A stretch of 64,000 nucleotides of DNA from Sutcliffiella horikoshii (GCF_020524325.1 NZ_JAIVKY010000009.1:288987-352986), one strand, 5' to 3'. Shown: positions 27,403-40,241, counted from the stretch's first letter. Notes: generated by a model from the sequence alone, not told the origin. Numbers and translations are program-made.

Positions 27403-28071
27403 TTACTTCTCGCTATCCACCAACACAATTACTTCTAATTTATCAGCTGTATTTACTGCAAAAACACTGTACACTGTGTCTTTTTCAAGCTTTGTTCCAG
27501 AAAGATCTAGAACCTGTTTTTTATCAGGTGTTCTGATTTCCAAATCGTATGTTCCTGGCTCAAGTTCCTGATAAACGGAAATGTCTTTAAAAGAAAGTTC
27601 ACTGAAGACCGTATCTCCTTTAATTACACCTACATCCACTTGTGGAGCATCTGGAGAAAGGTGACCAACGCGTGTGAACGCTTTTCCTTTAGGTGCTTTT
27701 CTAGTATCCTCTACAGCAATCATCTCAAGGTTCGCAAGCTTGTTAACAGCCGCTACTGTGTATGCCTTGCCACCTTCTACTTCAAGTTGCTGAGCAATAA
27801 CCGGCTGATCTTTTTTCCCTGCAGGAAAGATTTCTACTTTATGCGGACCTGCTGGAAGCATTAAGTAATCAGTAGCATCTTTAAACTTCGCACCCTCTAC
27901 CGCCACATTTCCATCCACATAGACGTCCACTGCCGGCGCGTCAGGGGAAGCATGTAAAATCCTTACTTGTGCATCTTGCTTGCTGCCCGTATTCGCATTC
28001 GCCGCAGCCAAGTTGCTCATTCCACCTAAAACAAACAACAACACTGTTAAAATACTAAGGAATTTCTTCAT
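27403..28071 (-). CDS. Secreted DUF4397 domain protein
   Basis: A 222-residue exported protein: Sec signal peptide MKKFLSILTVLLFVLGG with an AxA-like site near ANAN, then two homologous DUF4397 repeats. The first repeat has VRILHASPDAPAVDVYVDG and the second VGHLSPDAPQVDVGV. The fold is a beta sandwich often found on the cell surface; function is unknown. The start ATG 28071 follows AAAAGGAG; a longer frame exists without support. No LPXTG or lipobox is visible, so it is probably free or loosely wall-bound. Confidence 0.85.
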   Translation of the reverse strand: MKKFLSILTVLLFVLGGMSNLAAANANTGSKQDAQVRILHASPDAPAVDVYVDGNVAVEGAKFKDATDYLMLPAGPHKVEIFPAGKKDQPVIAQQLEVEGGKAYTVAAVNKLANLEMIAVEDTRKAPKGKAFTRVGHLSPDAPQVDVGVIKGDTVFSELSFKDISVYQELEPGTYDLEIRTPDKKQVLDLSGTKLEKDTVYSVFAVNTADKLEVIVLVDSEK

Positions 28072-28195
28072 TTTATGTCTCCTTTTCATACTTAGATTTA
28101 AACACATATGTTAGTATGAAAGGTTTGTGTGGAAAATATGTAAAAATGTAACAATAAAGTTTAGGTATTCAGTTGTTTTTAGCTGATTTTTAATG

Positions 28196-28344
28196 GAGTT
28201 TAAGTAGTACTCGACCGAGTTCGTGCCGAAACAGAGCGAGTTGATGCCTAAATGGGTTGAGTTCGTGCCAAAATGGGTTGAGTTCGTGCCAAAATGATGC
28301 GAGTTGGTGCCAAAACCAGCTAAGTTCGTGCCAAAGTGCTTTTA
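28196..28344. repeat. 21-nt-period degenerate tandem array, GAGTTCGTGCC family (seven units)
   Basis: The GTT of the core starts at 28198, 28219, 28240, 28261, 28282, 28303 and 28324, always 21 nt apart. The core GAGTTCGTGCCAAAA is the same as in the array at 7924-8030. It lies between pruA and the DUF4397 gene, both minus strand. It makes frames on both strands look open with seven-residue repeats; these are not taken as genes. Confidence 0.9.
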
Positions 28345-28371
28345 TGGTACACTCCCATCCCCCACCACCAA

Positions 28372-28406
28372 AAAAGAAGCCGATACCCAACCAGGCATCA
28401 GCTTCC
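28372..28406 (-). terminator. Terminator of pruA
   Basis: GAAGCTGAT pairs with ATCGGCTTC on the minus strand, followed by six T, shortly after the pruA stop. Confidence 0.8.
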
Positions 28407-28420
28407 TTCTATTATAACTA

Positions 28421-29965
28421 TTACAACGTTTCAGATGTTGTTTTTGCTTGTAAGTGAAGCAATAGGTAGTCAGGACCGCCCGCTTTGGAGTCCGTTCCAG
28501 ACATGTTGAATCCGCCGAATGGTTGGTATCCAACGATTGCACCTGTGCATCCACGGTTGAAGTAAAGGTTACCAACGTGGAAGTCTTCACGAGCTTGCTC
28601 GATTTTTTCGCGGTTGTTTGTGATAACCGCTCCAGTCAAGCCGTACTCTGTGTTGTTCGCAATTTCAAGCGCATGATTGTAGTCTTTTGCTTTTGCGAAT
28701 GCTACAACTGGTCCGAAGATCTCTTCTTTCATCAGGCGAGCTTCTGGGTCTACGTCTGCAACGATTGTCGGCTGAACGAAGAATCCTTTGGAGTTGTCTC
28801 CTTCTCCACCTGCAAGAATGCGTCCTTCTTCTTTTCCGATAGCAACATATTTCATTACTTTATCAAATGCAGCTTGGTCGATAACAGGTCCCATGTAGTG
28901 GTTTTCTGTCGGGTCGCCAACTGTCAATTCTTTTGTTAATTCTACTGCACGGTTTAATACTTGATCATACACATCTTCTACGATTACCGCACGGGAGCAC
29001 GCAGAGCATTTTTGACCGGAGAATCCGAATGCAGATTTTACGATGGATTGTGCTGCCAACTCAAGGTCGCCCTCGCTGTCTACCACAATCGTATCTTTTC
29101 CACCCATTTCAGCGATTACACGCTTTAGCCAGATTTGGCCAGGGTTCACTTTAGAAGCACGCTCATAGATTCGTAGACCAACGTCACGAGATCCAGTGAA
29201 CGAGATGAAGCGAGTGCGTGGGTGGTCTACTAGGTAGTCCCCTACTTCCGCGCCGCTACCTGGTACAAAGTTAAGCACACCAGCAGGCAGTCCAGCCTCT
29301 TCCATTACTTCTACGAATTTAGCCGCAACAACAGGAGTTGTAGACGCAGGCTTCAATAGTACTGTGTTACCCGTTACAATCGCCGCTACTGCAGTACCAG
29401 CCATGATTGCAAATGGGAAGTTCCAAGGAGAGATGATGACACCTACACCTAGTGGAATATAGTTATAGCGGTTGTATTCGCCAACGCGGCTCTCTAAAGG
29501 CATACCGTCTTTTAGTTTCAGCATTTGACGCGCATAGTACTCAAGGAAATCAATTGCTTCCGCTGTATCCGCATCCGCTTCATTCCAAGGCTTCCCTGCT
29601 TCTTTTGTTAAAAGTGCAGAGAATTCGTGCTTACGACGGCGAATGATTGCTGCCGCACGGAACAAGATGTCTGCTCTTACTTCAGGCTTCACTTTACGCC
29701 ACGTTTTGAACGTTTCGTCAGCAACTTGCATCGCTTTTTCAGCCAAGTCACGATCCGCCTTTGACACACGACCAATAACCTCTTCTTTATTTGCAGGGTT
29801 CACGGATACGATTTTATCTTCTGTCGTAACACGCTCTCCACCAATAACTAAGTCGTAATCTTGTCCTAAATAAGAGTCCACTAGTTTCAAGCCTTCAAGA
29901 TAAGCTTGTTTGTTTTCCTCTTTAGTGAAATCAGTAAATGGTTCATGTTTGTAAGGTAATACCAT
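28421..29965 (-). CDS. pruA: L-glutamate gamma-semialdehyde (P5C) dehydrogenase
   Basis: A 514-residue NAD-dependent aldehyde dehydrogenase that oxidises glutamate semialdehyde to glutamate, the last step of proline and arginine breakdown. Catalytic E286 (VIAEMGGKD) and C320 (FSGQKCSAC) are seen. ATG 29965 follows AAAGGAGGG; a frame 16 codons longer is not supported. Bacillus paralogues are RocA and PutC/YcgN; sequence alone does not separate them. No proline dehydrogenase gene is in the window. Confidence 0.94.
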   Translation of the reverse strand: MVLPYKHEPFTDFTKEENKQAYLEGLKLVDSYLGQDYDLVIGGERVTTEDKIVSVNPANKEEVIGRVSKADRDLAEKAMQVADETFKTWRKVKPEVRADILFRAAAIIRRRKHEFSALLTKEAGKPWNEADADTAEAIDFLEYYARQMLKLKDGMPLESRVGEYNRYNYIPLGVGVIISPWNFPFAIMAGTAVAAIVTGNTVLLKPASTTPVVAAKFVEVMEEAGLPAGVLNFVPGSGAEVGDYLVDHPRTRFISFTGSRDVGLRIYERASKVNPGQIWLKRVIAEMGGKDTIVVDSEGDLELAAQSIVKSAFGFSGQKCSACSRAVIVEDVYDQVLNRAVELTKELTVGDPTENHYMGPVIDQAAFDKVMKYVAIGKEEGRILAGGEGDNSKGFFVQPTIVADVDPEARLMKEEIFGPVVAFAKAKDYNHALEIANNTEYGLTGAVITNNREKIEQAREDFHVGNLYFNRGCTGAIVGYQPFGGFNMSGTDSKAGGPDYLLLHLQAKTTSETL

Positions 29966-29989
29966 TACATTCGCCCTCCTTTGCATTCT

Positions 29990-30003
29990 AAAGCGCTTGC
30001 ATA
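29990..30003 (-). promoter_or_regulatory. Possible CcpA cre-like site upstream of pruA
   Basis: TGCAAGCGCTTTAG on the minus strand matches the cre consensus except for the final CA. It lies 25 nt upstream of the start codon, a place where CcpA could block transcription. By-eye match only. Confidence 0.3.
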
Positions 30004-30133
30004 CAATTCTCATTCTACCCTATCATTACTAGTCTTTCAAATATTGTTTATATTCTAATAGGAAGAAAATAATGGAGGGACTATAAGAGTGCGTCGAATG
30101 TGGACAGGTATGTCTTTGTGCTTTTTTGTAAAA

Positions 30134-30196
30134 GTCACAATAAGGTTGAAGAAAGTTACAATAACCTCTGAAAAAATCACAATCAACCCGTGGTCC
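30134..30196. repeat. 21-nt-period array, ATTGTGAC family in reverse orientation (three units)
   Basis: GTCACAATAA-like cores start at 30134, 30155 and 30176. The reverse complement, TTATTGTGACTTT, is the same phrase as the purM-purF array at 45503. Confidence 0.7.
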
Positions 30197-30213
30197 CTCC
30201 CTTCACAACTCAA

Positions 30214-30246
30214 AAAAACCCACTATCCCATATAGAATAGTAGGTT
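30214..30246 (-). terminator. Terminator of camS
   Basis: GAACCTACTATTC...GATAGTGGGTT hairpin on the minus strand with a seven-T run, 10 nt after the camS stop. Confidence 0.85.
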
Positions 30247-30255
30247 CTTTCAAAA

Positions 30256-31407
30256 TTAATAGATATGAACAAACGGTTTTTCTGAACCGGCATCCCTTAC
30301 AATCAACGCTTCCTCTCCACTAATGGAAGAAATGGATACTTGTAGATTAATATAGTTCGGGAAGTGTTCTACCACCAGCCCCGTTACATACTGAGTAAAA
30401 CCGATCAACTCGGCTTTTCCGTTAAACTCCATATTCACTTCTATCGAAAGTTGTTGGAGTTCACCATCGCGGTAATAACCTTTTCCGATGACACCTGTAT
30501 GGTTTGGAAAATAGTCGTCAATGTCGAGCTTGAAATTCTCGAATCGAACGGCGTCATCACGGTATAATTCCGTCGTATCACTGTTTGGGAAAAGATGATA
30601 TTCTTCGTTCACTTCTTCCCATTTCCCAATCGAGTTGTCGCCTTTTGACACATTTGCTTTTGCGATAAAGCTTCCAGGAACAACGGAATTGGCTGGACTC
30701 TGTTTATATAGACCAATTATAATTGGTACATTTTCCAGACCTTTCATGCCACGGACTCTTTTGATAACTTCTTCGGCTATTTTTTTCCCCTCGGCTTCAA
30801 GTTCGTCATCTGGAATCACATATTCCCTCGGATAACCGCCTTCTTCATCTGTTAAATTATAATAATGAACAGAGTTCAAGGCAATTCCAATGGAAACACC
30901 GCCAAGTTCCACCTGATCTTCTCCTTTACGGATTAGATAGTTTTGTTCTTGGATATGTGCAAGGTAGATGGGACTTTTTTCGTTCGTATCTTCTGTATCC
31001 ACACCACGAATTAACGGGGGATTTAACCCAGGCTTTTCCTCATCTTCAGGATCTACTCGCCCTAACCAGCTTCTTATCGTATCGCGCTTAATATACTGCC
31101 CTTCCTGATACAAAAATTTGTCAGAAGGGAATACCTCCTGGGCCATTCTCATCAATCCGGTTTCCAATTCCTCCACATCGACCCGGCTGTTTAGGCGCGG
31201 GGCGATTTGACCGCGGGTTTCCCCGGGCTTGTAAGGAAGAATGGTTTGGTAGTAGTCATCTGAAATTTTATATCTAGGAACAATAGCTTGTTCCGTGTTT
31301 TCCTGCTGCGCTGGATCTTGTACCACTTCTTCCTGCTTCTCGAAGCCAGGCACACATCCGGTGGCAAAAAGAGAAACAACAAGGAGCAACGACAAAAACC
31401 TTTTCAC
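30256..31407 (-). CDS. camS: CamS family sex pheromone lipoprotein (YerH)
   Basis: A 383-residue lipoprotein with lipobox FATGC after the stretch KRFLSLLLVVSL. Family members release short pheromone-like signal-peptide fragments in enterococci and staphylococci; in bacilli the role is unknown. GTG 31407 is chosen because AAGAGGTG lies about 6 nt upstream; a GTG three codons earlier overlaps that site. It starts 12 nt after the ligA stop and ends the pcrB-pcrA-ligA-camS cluster. Confidence 0.9.
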   Translation of the reverse strand: MKRFLSLLLVVSLFATGCVPGFEKQEEVVQDPAQQENTEQAIVPRYKISDDYYQTILPYKPGETRGQIAPRLNSRVDVEELETGLMRMAQEVFPSDKFLYQEGQYIKRDTIRSWLGRVDPEDEEKPGLNPPLIRGVDTEDTNEKSPIYLAHIQEQNYLIRKGEDQVELGGVSIGIALNSVHYYNLTDEEGGYPREYVIPDDELEAEGKKIAEEVIKRVRGMKGLENVPIIIGLYKQSPANSVVPGSFIAKANVSKGDNSIGKWEEVNEEYHLFPNSDTTELYRDDAVRFENFKLDIDDYFPNHTGVIGKGYYRDGELQQLSIEVNMEFNGKAELIGFTQYVTGLVVEHFPNYINLQVSISSISGEEALIVRDAGSEKPFVHIY

Positions 31408-31419
31408 TTCCAACACCTC

Positions 31420-33456
<2,037 letters not shown>

Positions 33457-33460
33457 TCAT

Positions 33461-35767
33461 CTATTGTTGAACCTTCGTTACAGGGGCAAATTTAGCCAAT
33501 AGGCGTTTGATGCCTGTTGGGCTTGGGAAGGCAATGTCGAGCTCCTTGTTGTCTCCGTCACCTTTGACGCTGACAACGGTTCCGACTCCCCATTTTTTAT
33601 GTTCCGCCTTGTCTCCTACCATCCAGTCTAAATTCTCTCCGCCTGTTGCGGTTAGACCTCGGGATGGGGCTGTGGTACGTCGTGCCGTTTGGGAAGCAGG
33701 ACTTGCCGCCCTTGTTCTTCCAGCAGCTGAACTACCTCCAAATGGTGACGCAGAGCCGCCTCCAAAACTTGACCCGCGTCCACCAAATGGCGTTTGGCGG
33801 GATGCCGCTTCTTTGTTTTCTTCGCTTTCAAGTAACTCTTCCGGTATTTCTTTTATAAAACGGGAAGGTGGGTTGATGTTCGTACGTCCGAACAACGTCC
33901 GCATCTGGGCATTTGTAATGAACAGTTGCTGTTCAGCACGTGTGATTCCCACATAAGCCAGGCGGCGTTCCTCTTCCATCTCTGCTTCTTCAAACAGGGA
34001 ACGGCTGTGAGGGAATACCCCTTCCTCCATTCCGATTAGGAAAACAACCGGGAACTCGAGTCCTTTTGCAGCATGAAGTGTCATTAAAATAACGCCTTCC
34101 TGCTGAGCTGGATCTTCCTCGTCCAATTTATCAATATCCGCAACAAGCGCCAGGTCCGTAAGGAAAGCAACCAAGCTCTTGTCATCATACTTTTCTTCAA
34201 AATTCTTCGTAACAGACAAGAACTCATCGATGTTTTCCAGTCTGCTTTGCGATTCAATCGTTTTGTCGGCTTTCAACATTTCACGATAGCCTGACTTTTC
34301 AAGAACCTCTTCCACAAGTTCCGTCACAGAGATGTACTCTTGCATTTGCACATACCCTTCAATCAGCGAACGGAATTCCTTCAATTGGGAAGTAGCTCGG
34401 CCGCTGACACCAATCAGGTCCACCTCTGCCAGCGCCGTGTAGATGGAAATATCATGTTGGGCTGCGTAATTGGCAATCTTATCTACGGTTGTTGCTCCAA
34501 TGCCACGTTTCGGTACGTTCACAATCCGTTGCAAGCTGATGTCGTCGTCAGGATTGGCAATCAGGCGAAGATACGCCAGGATATCCTTGATTTCTTTTCT
34601 GTCGTAGAACTTGGTCCCGCCGACGATCGTATAGTTGATGTTGGACATGAGGAGCATTTCCTCCATCACACGAGACTGGGCATTTGTACGATACAAAATC
34701 GCAAAGTCGCCAAGCGTGCGTGTTGGGTCTTGTCGCATCAGTTCACGCATTTTTCCGACCACAAACTGTGCTTCCGATTTCTCAGAATCAGCTTGATAAT
34801 GAATGATTTTTTGCCCTTCATCGTTTTCTGTCCAAAGGTTCTTCTTTTTACGGCCAATATTGTTTTCTATCACCCTGTTTGCCGCTTCTAGAATACGTTT
34901 TGTTGAACGGTAATTTTGCTCAAGCATCACGACTTCGGCGTTCGGGTAATCTTTTTCAAAAGAAAGGATATTGGCGATATCAGCACCGCGCCAGCGATAG
35001 ATGGACTGATCAGAGTCCCCTACGACACATAAATTTTTCAGGCGATCCGCCATAAGGTTAACTAACGTATATTGCGCTCTATTCGTATCTTGATACTCGT
35101 CCACATGGATGTACTGAAACTTGCGTTGGTAGTACTCAAGCACTTCCGGTACACGTTTAAAGAGGTGGATGGTCGTCATGATTAAATCGTCAAAATCAAG
35201 CGCTTGGTTCTTTTTCAATCTCTTTTGATAGTCGGTATAGATCTCTGCAACTTGCTGCTCATAAGGTCCAAGTGGCTGTTTTGCATATTGTTCTGGATTC
35301 ATCAGTTCATTTTTTGCCGAGCTGATGGTACCTAGGATTGTTCTCGGTTCAAACTTCTTTGGATCAATATTGCGGTCTTTTAATATATTCTTGATGACAG
35401 ACAGCTGGTCGGTCGTATCAAGGATGGTAAAATTACGGTTAATTCCGATGCGGTCAATGTCGCGGCGAAGGATTCGTACACACATGGAGTGAAATGTGGA
35501 GATCCAGATGTCTTCTGCAGCCGGTCCGAGCAGCTTTTCCACACGCTCTTTCATTTCACGGGCCGCTTTGTTTGTAAAAGTGATCGCAAGAATATTCCAT
35601 GGTGCGACTTGTTTTTCGGCCATCAGGTAGGCGATTCGATGCGTAAGCACCTTTGTTTTTCCACTTCCCGCTCCGGCCATGATAAGTAAAGGTCCGTCCG
35701 TTTTTTTCACTGCTTCTTTTTGCATGGGGTTCAGGCCCTCAAGAAGCCTTTGACTTAGATATTGCAT
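33461..35767 (-). CDS. pcrA: ATP-dependent DNA helicase PcrA
   Basis: A 768-residue superfamily 1A 3'-5' helicase for repair and for clearing replication conflicts. Walker A is AGAGSGKT (31-38); [10 protein letters not shown] and [10 protein letters not shown] are later helicase motifs; the DEYQDTN box is Walker B. The C-terminus has a Gly/Ser/Ala-rich linker (about 655-720) and a Tudor-like RNA-polymerase-binding end ([16 protein letters not shown]). The spacer to pcrB holds a 130-bp palindromic repeat. Confidence 0.97.
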   Translation of the reverse strand: MQYLSQRLLEGLNPMQKEAVKKTDGPLLIMAGAGSGKTKVLTHRIAYLMAEKQVAPWNILAITFTNKAAREMKERVEKLLGPAAEDIWISTFHSMCVRILRRDIDRIGINRNFTILDTTDQLSVIKNILKDRNIDPKKFEPRTILGTISSAKNELMNPEQYAKQPLGPYEQQVAEIYTDYQKRLKKNQALDFDDLIMTTIHLFKRVPEVLEYYQRKFQYIHVDEYQDTNRAQYTLVNLMADRLKNLCVVGDSDQSIYRWRGADIANILSFEKDYPNAEVVMLEQNYRSTKRILEAANRVIENNIGRKKKNLWTENDEGQKIIHYQADSEKSEAQFVVGKMRELMRQDPTRTLGDFAILYRTNAQSRVMEEMLLMSNINYTIVGGTKFYDRKEIKDILAYLRLIANPDDDISLQRIVNVPKRGIGATTVDKIANYAAQHDISIYTALAEVDLIGVSGRATSQLKEFRSLIEGYVQMQEYISVTELVEEVLEKSGYREMLKADKTIESQSRLENIDEFLSVTKNFEEKYDDKSLVAFLTDLALVADIDKLDEEDPAQQEGVILMTLHAAKGLEFPVVFLIGMEEGVFPHSRSLFEEAEMEEERRLAYVGITRAEQQLFITNAQMRTLFGRTNINPPSRFIKEIPEELLESEENKEAASRQTPFGGRGSSFGGGSASPFGGSSAAGRTRAASPASQTARRTTAPSRGLTATGGENLDWMVGDKAEHKKWGVGTVVSVKGDGDNKELDIAFPSPTGIKRLLAKFAPVTKVQQ

Positions 35768-35862
35768 ATTTTTTCACCGTCCCAACAAACATATGTTCTT
35801 ATTTCCTATCATACTAAAATGTGTAGTGAATTACTATTAATTTTAGAATCTTTGCATTCACC

Positions 35863-35992
35863 GCTGTTGATTTCCGCACTGGGCTTCGCTTTCCTAGGGG
35901 CGGTGCTGGAGCCTCCTCAGCTTCGCCTGCGAGGTCTCCACCTACCGCTATCTCCCTCTGGAGTCTTCTCCCTGTGCTCCAATCAACAGCTA
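35863..35992. repeat. Large imperfect palindromic repeat, copy R1 (pcrA-pcrB spacer)
   Basis: Terminal arms GCTGTTGATT and AATCAACAGC are exact reverse complements. Inner arms are TGGAG/CTCCA around the core CCTCCTCAGCTTCGCCTGCG. Four related copies lie in the pur operon. Confidence 0.85.
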
Positions 35993-36005
35993 GAATTTCT
36001 TGGCA

Positions 36006-36698
36006 CTACTTATTTTTCACAGCGTCGACTGTCTTCAGTGCTTCTTTTAAGTTATCGTATACGGCGTTGCCGACTATTACGGTGTCGGCGTGGGCTGCCA
36101 TTTCTTTGGCGCGTTCCGCTGTGGAGATGCCGCCTCCGTAGAATAGTTGCGTTTTTTCTAAGGTTTGTTTTGCCGCCTGGACCATTTCCACGTCCCCGTA
36201 CGTACCACTATATTCTAAGTAAAAGATAGGCAGATTAAACATTTTCTCCGCCAGTCTTGCATATGCGATGACATCTTCTTTGTCGAGGTCCGTTTTTGCT
36301 TCAGTCAATCGAGCCGCCTTGCAATCGGCATTAAGGATACAGTATCCTTCTGCCACGATTTCCTCCCAGTTCATGATATCGCCGTACTCTTTTAGCGCCT
36401 CTATATGAAGGTCTGTGACCCATTCTGTTTTTCTACTGTTCAACACACTTGGGATAAAATAAAAGTCAAATCCCGGTGTGACCGATTCAATGGTGGAAAC
36501 CTCCAATGCACATGGCAAGGAATATCTGCGCACCCTGCTCATCAGACTCAGCACATTGTCCAATGTGACCCCGTCCGTACCTCCGACTAGAATTGCATCT
36601 GTGCCAGATTCACACACAAGCTCTAAATCTTCGTCCGATATCTCTTTATTAGGATCCAATTTAAAAACGTGCTTCCACTCACGTATTTCCATTAACAC
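36006..36698 (-). CDS. pcrB: Heptaprenylglyceryl phosphate synthase
   Basis: A 230-residue TIM-barrel prenyltransferase that attaches heptaprenyl diphosphate to glycerol-1-phosphate, forming an archaeal-like ether lipid. The N-terminus [14 protein letters not shown] and [23 protein letters not shown] phosphate-binding blocks fit the family. The start is GTG 36698 or ATG 36692; GGGGGA lies at a distance better suited to the former. First gene of the pcrB-pcrA-ligA-camS group. Confidence 0.95.
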   Translation of the reverse strand: MLMEIREWKHVFKLDPNKEISDEDLELVCESGTDAILVGGTDGVTLDNVLSLMSRVRRYSLPCALEVSTIESVTPGFDFYFIPSVLNSRKTEWVTDLHIEALKEYGDIMNWEEIVAEGYCILNADCKAARLTEAKTDLDKEDVIAYARLAEKMFNLPIFYLEYSGTYGDVEMVQAAKQTLEKTQLFYGGGISTAERAKEMAAHADTVIVGNAVYDNLKEALKTVDAVKNK

Positions 36699-36824
36699 TG
36701 CAAACGTCCCCCATTCTAATTTTCCATTCCCCTATTATAGCAAAATCCCGGCTAATACGAAAAAGAGAAACGGAGATTGTCGACTGGAAGTTACGACCTT
36801 TTTCCTTATAAACTTTTGCTCATA

Positions 36825-36852
36825 AAAAATAGCCCACCTATGTAGTGGGCCA
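36825..36852 (-). terminator. Terminator of yerC
   Basis: GGCCCAC pairs with GTGGGC(T) on the minus strand with a six-T run, directly after the yerC stop. Confidence 0.88.
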
Positions 36853-36856
36853 TCCT

Positions 36857-37168
36857 TTATACTTCTTCTGTTTTCTTTTCTTCTGCAATACGCTCAAGCG
36901 CCATTTCGTAAGCATCGTTACCGTAGTTCAGGCAACGTTTCACACGGGAGATTGTCGCTGTGCTTGCACCAGTTTCTGTTTCGATTTTATGATACGTGAA
37001 ACCTTCTCTCAGCATTCTTGCCACCTCTAGGCGTTGTGCCAAAGATTGGATTTCATTGATGGTACAGAGGTCATCAAAAAATCGATAGCACTCTTCCATG
37101 TCTTTTAAAGAAAGAATAGATTCAAAAAGTTGATCCAGTTCTTTTCCGCGTAGTTTATTGATTTGCAT
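36857..37168 (-). CDS. yerC: TrpR-like helix-turn-helix protein YerC
   Basis: A 103-residue all-helical protein of the YerC/YecD TrpR-related family. The helix-turn-helix is visible in YHKIETETGASTATISRVKR. Target genes are not known. It starts 27 nt downstream of the yerB stop, so the two are probably co-transcribed. ATG 37168 follows AAAGGAG. Confidence 0.92.
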   Translation of the reverse strand: MQINKLRGKELDQLFESILSLKDMEECYRFFDDLCTINEIQSLAQRLEVARMLREGFTYHKIETETGASTATISRVKRCLNYGNDAYEMALERIAEEKKTEEV

Positions 37169-37195
37169 GATTGATTTCTCCTTTGCTAATTAAGA

Positions 37196-38251
37196 CTAGT
37201 ATATGACTTTTTCAAAATCGGGAATAATTTGAATCCACGTTTTGCCCGGGACAAGTGGGACCTGTTCGCCATTTTTGTAGGGAAGGATCTTGCCGTCCAC
37301 CGATTTCCATTCCACATCGAAACGCTCTCCATGTTGAATGAGCACCCCTTTGCCGCCTGAAGTTATATCGATGTCCCTTCTACCTTGTTTATCTACTACA
37401 ACATGAGACGCTTCTACCAAGAACACATTATGAGCCACAATCTCTTCCTCTGTATCAAGGTCTGTGTGCTTCACACCGCCGCTGTAGCGAACATATGCTT
37501 TTTTCTCCGGATCGTATCTATATTCAACATGTGTTGCCTGTCTGGATGAGTATTCAATTTTCACTTGTTCTGAAGCGGTACCTTCATAAGGATTAATCTG
37601 TCCTTTTTTAAAAAAGGTGAAAGGTTCTACCTCCGCTTGTGTCGCATAGTTCAGTTGCTCTGCGCCTTTTTGAATATTTTCAGCGCTGATATAGGAGTTA
37701 TGCGGGGCCTTGCGGAAACTCGCCCGTTTGAAAAGCGTTCCGTCATAGGTCAGGCCGTTAATTCCATCCACTTCTCCTGCTTGGATCTTCTCTTTGGCAC
37801 CAGGACTCCAACCGTGAAACACATACAATGGGTCATAGCCTTTTGCCAAATCTACAAAATATGCTCTTGAGCTTCGGACAGGGCCGACAGTTTCCGGCAT
37901 TTCACTGTGAAAAATGGCAAGGAGTCTTGTAATATCGCCTTCTGCCAGCACTTCATACACGATATCTGCTTTATGCAAACCAGACTGCGGCCTTGCTTTT
38001 ATATCATTATTCACCATCACCGCAACCGGACGGGCATCTACTTTCTCTTCCACCATTTCCCCAGTTAACGGTGCTTGCTCCTTCAGTTCGGAAACCTCTG
38101 TCGCCACCTGCTCTTCCTCTTCTATCGTTACTTCCGTTGGCTCTTCGCTTTGCTCTTGACTAGAATCAACATTCTTTTCGTTATTGGATTGACAACCCGC
38201 TAACATAAGCATGAGGCTTACCAACAATAACAACATCTTTTTACTACTCAT
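37196..38251 (-). CDS. yerB: DUF3048 lipoprotein YerB
   Basis: A 351-residue lipoprotein with lipobox LAGC in LLLVSLMLMLAGCQSN. A Glu/Ser/Thr-rich linker follows, then the DUF3048 domain (RPVAVMVNNDIKARPQSGL, ADIVYEVLAEGDITR, VGPVRSSR). In B. subtilis YerB is an extracytoplasmic lipoprotein of unclear role, possibly wall-related. It lies 45 nt after the adenine-deaminase-like gene. Confidence 0.9.
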   Translation of the reverse strand: MSSKKMLLLLVSLMLMLAGCQSNNEKNVDSSQEQSEEPTEVTIEEEEQVATEVSELKEQAPLTGEMVEEKVDARPVAVMVNNDIKARPQSGLHKADIVYEVLAEGDITRLLAIFHSEMPETVGPVRSSRAYFVDLAKGYDPLYVFHGWSPGAKEKIQAGEVDGINGLTYDGTLFKRASFRKAPHNSYISAENIQKGAEQLNYATQAEVEPFTFFKKGQINPYEGTASEQVKIEYSSRQATHVEYRYDPEKKAYVRYSGGVKHTDLDTEEEIVAHNVFLVEASHVVVDKQGRRDIDITSGGKGVLIQHGERFDVEWKSVDGKILPYKNGEQVPLVPGKTWIQIIPDFEKVIY

Positions 38252-38296
38252 CCTTACATAAACACAACCTTTAGTAATTTTACATACTTTTATATT

Positions 38297-40042
38297 TTAA
38301 CGCATTATTGACGGAAAGAGTACCGTTTTATTCATCACATCGTATATTCCTCTAGGTGTTATTCTAATATAAGGTAGATGCGTGGATGATAAAAACAGCA
38401 ACGTATAGATCGGATCATTAAAGCTATAGCCTCTTTCAAACAGTTGATTTCGCAGTTCTGTTTCCTGCTTCATCAACTCTTCCATGCTACACTCCGACAA
38501 TCCACCTGCAAGCGGCAATGGGATGTCACATATGACTTCTCCATCTTCCACCAGCACCATTCCCCCGCCTAAGTCTTTCATATGTTGGAAGGCTTTCATC
38601 ATGGCGTTCTTGTCTTTTCCAATGAGCACGATATCCCCTGTATTGGAATACGAGCTTGCAAACCCTTGAACATGTGTCCCAAACCCTTTTAGAATCGTAT
38701 TCACACGCCATTTACCTTTTCGGTCTATCAGCATGAGAAAGGACTGATCATGGGATGTGGACAGACTGTCACCTGAAACATCCACTGAGATAGTATATGG
38801 CTTGATAATCACTTCGTTAACCATTTCCATTCCAAGCGCCATTGAAAATTGCAAATCATCCATGCTTAAGTCCCAACCTAGTTTCATTGGTTCTAAGCCG
38901 AGTACAGGCCAATTCTGGGCTGGAAATGCTTCTTTGACAGCCTCATTATCCCTTGTTACCCATTTGCCTTTTGAAAGCACAGATACAGGTGTCGGCTCTT
39001 CTTTTGCCTTCAGGAAGTTGATGTTTGCTATCCGGCCCGGAGCAATGCTTCCGTGCAACTTATCCATCGAAAAATGTCTTGCTGCATTATAAGAAGCCAT
39101 TCTGTATGCTTCTATGGCTGGCACGCCTTTGTCTAAGGCAATGGCGATGGTGCGGTCTATGACACCGCTTTCATAAAAGCTCGGTGTAGAGCCGTCTGTG
39201 TTGAAAAAAGTTTGGTCATAATAATGAACGCCTGACGCTTCAAGCTCCTCTAAAATTAACGGTAGATCTGGCCTAATCGACGAATAGCGCAAGGAAGCGT
39301 GATAGCCTTGAGAGATGCGTTTGAGAACATCCGCCCCATTCATCGCCTCATGGTCACTGTGGATTCCGAGCAGCTGCATTTTGGTCAGCGTTTTTTCGGA
39401 TGCACCCGGAAAATGCCCTTCCACTGGCTTTTTGCGCGCATTGGCTTCTTGTACCCAATGCAAAATCAAGTCGTCCCCAGCCATTAACTTCGGCCAGCTT
39501 GTCAATTCTCCCCCCTGCATAACGAGAGGATGATTCAGCCAACTTTTCATATTCGGAGTAGAGAAAATATCATCCTCATTTTTGATCTCCGTCTGCGCAT
39601 CAAATCGGCACCACCAGTACATCGTTGCAGCAGACTTGTTCATTTCCTCAATAAAAGAAAACGCTTTCTTTTTTGTCATCTGCAAAGTAAGCATCAAATT
39701 ATCATTGACGAAGGTCGTTGTTCCCAATTTTGATGCATATTGCGCAAAGGACAGGGGATTATAAAGTTGAAACGGATGCACATGCGGCTCGATATATCCC
39801 GGTACAAGGAATTGCGATGTACAGTCGACTATTTCCGTATTTTCTGTGTATACCGGCAGCTGGTCTCCTACATAGACGATTCGATCTTCATGGATCCAGA
39901 TGTTGGCCGTCATCCACGTTTTTAATTGTACATTTAAGTATGTTGCATTGGTTAAAACTAAGGTTGGTGCCTGTTTTCCATCAATTACGGCGACCTGTTC
40001 TCGAATTTTTTTGTTTTTCCATCTATATGCTTGTTCATGCAT
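38297..40042 (-). CDS. yerA: Adenine deaminase-like amidohydrolase (YerA)
   Basis: A 581-residue amidohydrolase related to adenine deaminase Ade. The first metal-binding pair is in VPGYIEPHVHPFQ; further His/Asp ligands appear in GHFPGASE and LGIHSDHEAMNG. It is slightly divergent from true Ade, so conversion of adenine to hypoxanthine is likely but not certain. It sits beside the pur operon as in B. subtilis, which supports a purine role. The ATG has only a weak ribosome binding site. Confidence 0.85.
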   Translation of the reverse strand: MHEQAYRWKNKKIREQVAVIDGKQAPTLVLTNATYLNVQLKTWMTANIWIHEDRIVYVGDQLPVYTENTEIVDCTSQFLVPGYIEPHVHPFQLYNPLSFAQYASKLGTTTFVNDNLMLTLQMTKKKAFSFIEEMNKSAATMYWWCRFDAQTEIKNEDDIFSTPNMKSWLNHPLVMQGGELTSWPKLMAGDDLILHWVQEANARKKPVEGHFPGASEKTLTKMQLLGIHSDHEAMNGADVLKRISQGYHASLRYSSIRPDLPLILEELEASGVHYYDQTFFNTDGSTPSFYESGVIDRTIAIALDKGVPAIEAYRMASYNAARHFSMDKLHGSIAPGRIANINFLKAKEEPTPVSVLSKGKWVTRDNEAVKEAFPAQNWPVLGLEPMKLGWDLSMDDLQFSMALGMEMVNEVIIKPYTISVDVSGDSLSTSHDQSFLMLIDRKGKWRVNTILKGFGTHVQGFASSYSNTGDIVLIGKDKNAMMKAFQHMKDLGGGMVLVEDGEVICDIPLPLAGGLSECSMEELMKQETELRNQLFERGYSFNDPIYTLLFLSSTHLPYIRITPRGIYDVMNKTVLFPSIMR

Positions 40043-40241
40043 GATTTATCACCCACTCTTTGTGAGATTGTATCTTTGTCATATTTGTATGATTTTTCTA
40101 GTGAATATTATTTTGATATAACCTCTTTTTACCATGTTACCACAACAGAGTCTTACTTGCATTATCGTTCTTAATAATTATGTGAAAATTAATGCAATTT
40201 AACACTTTAACTCATAAAAATTATATTTTGGAGGGATTAGA

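Noticed and set aside
28190..28457. Open frames on both strands with seven-residue repeats (for example WHELNPF)
   Set aside because: They arise from the 21-nt repeat array, which is open in several frames on both strands. No ribosome binding site, and related arrays elsewhere are not open.
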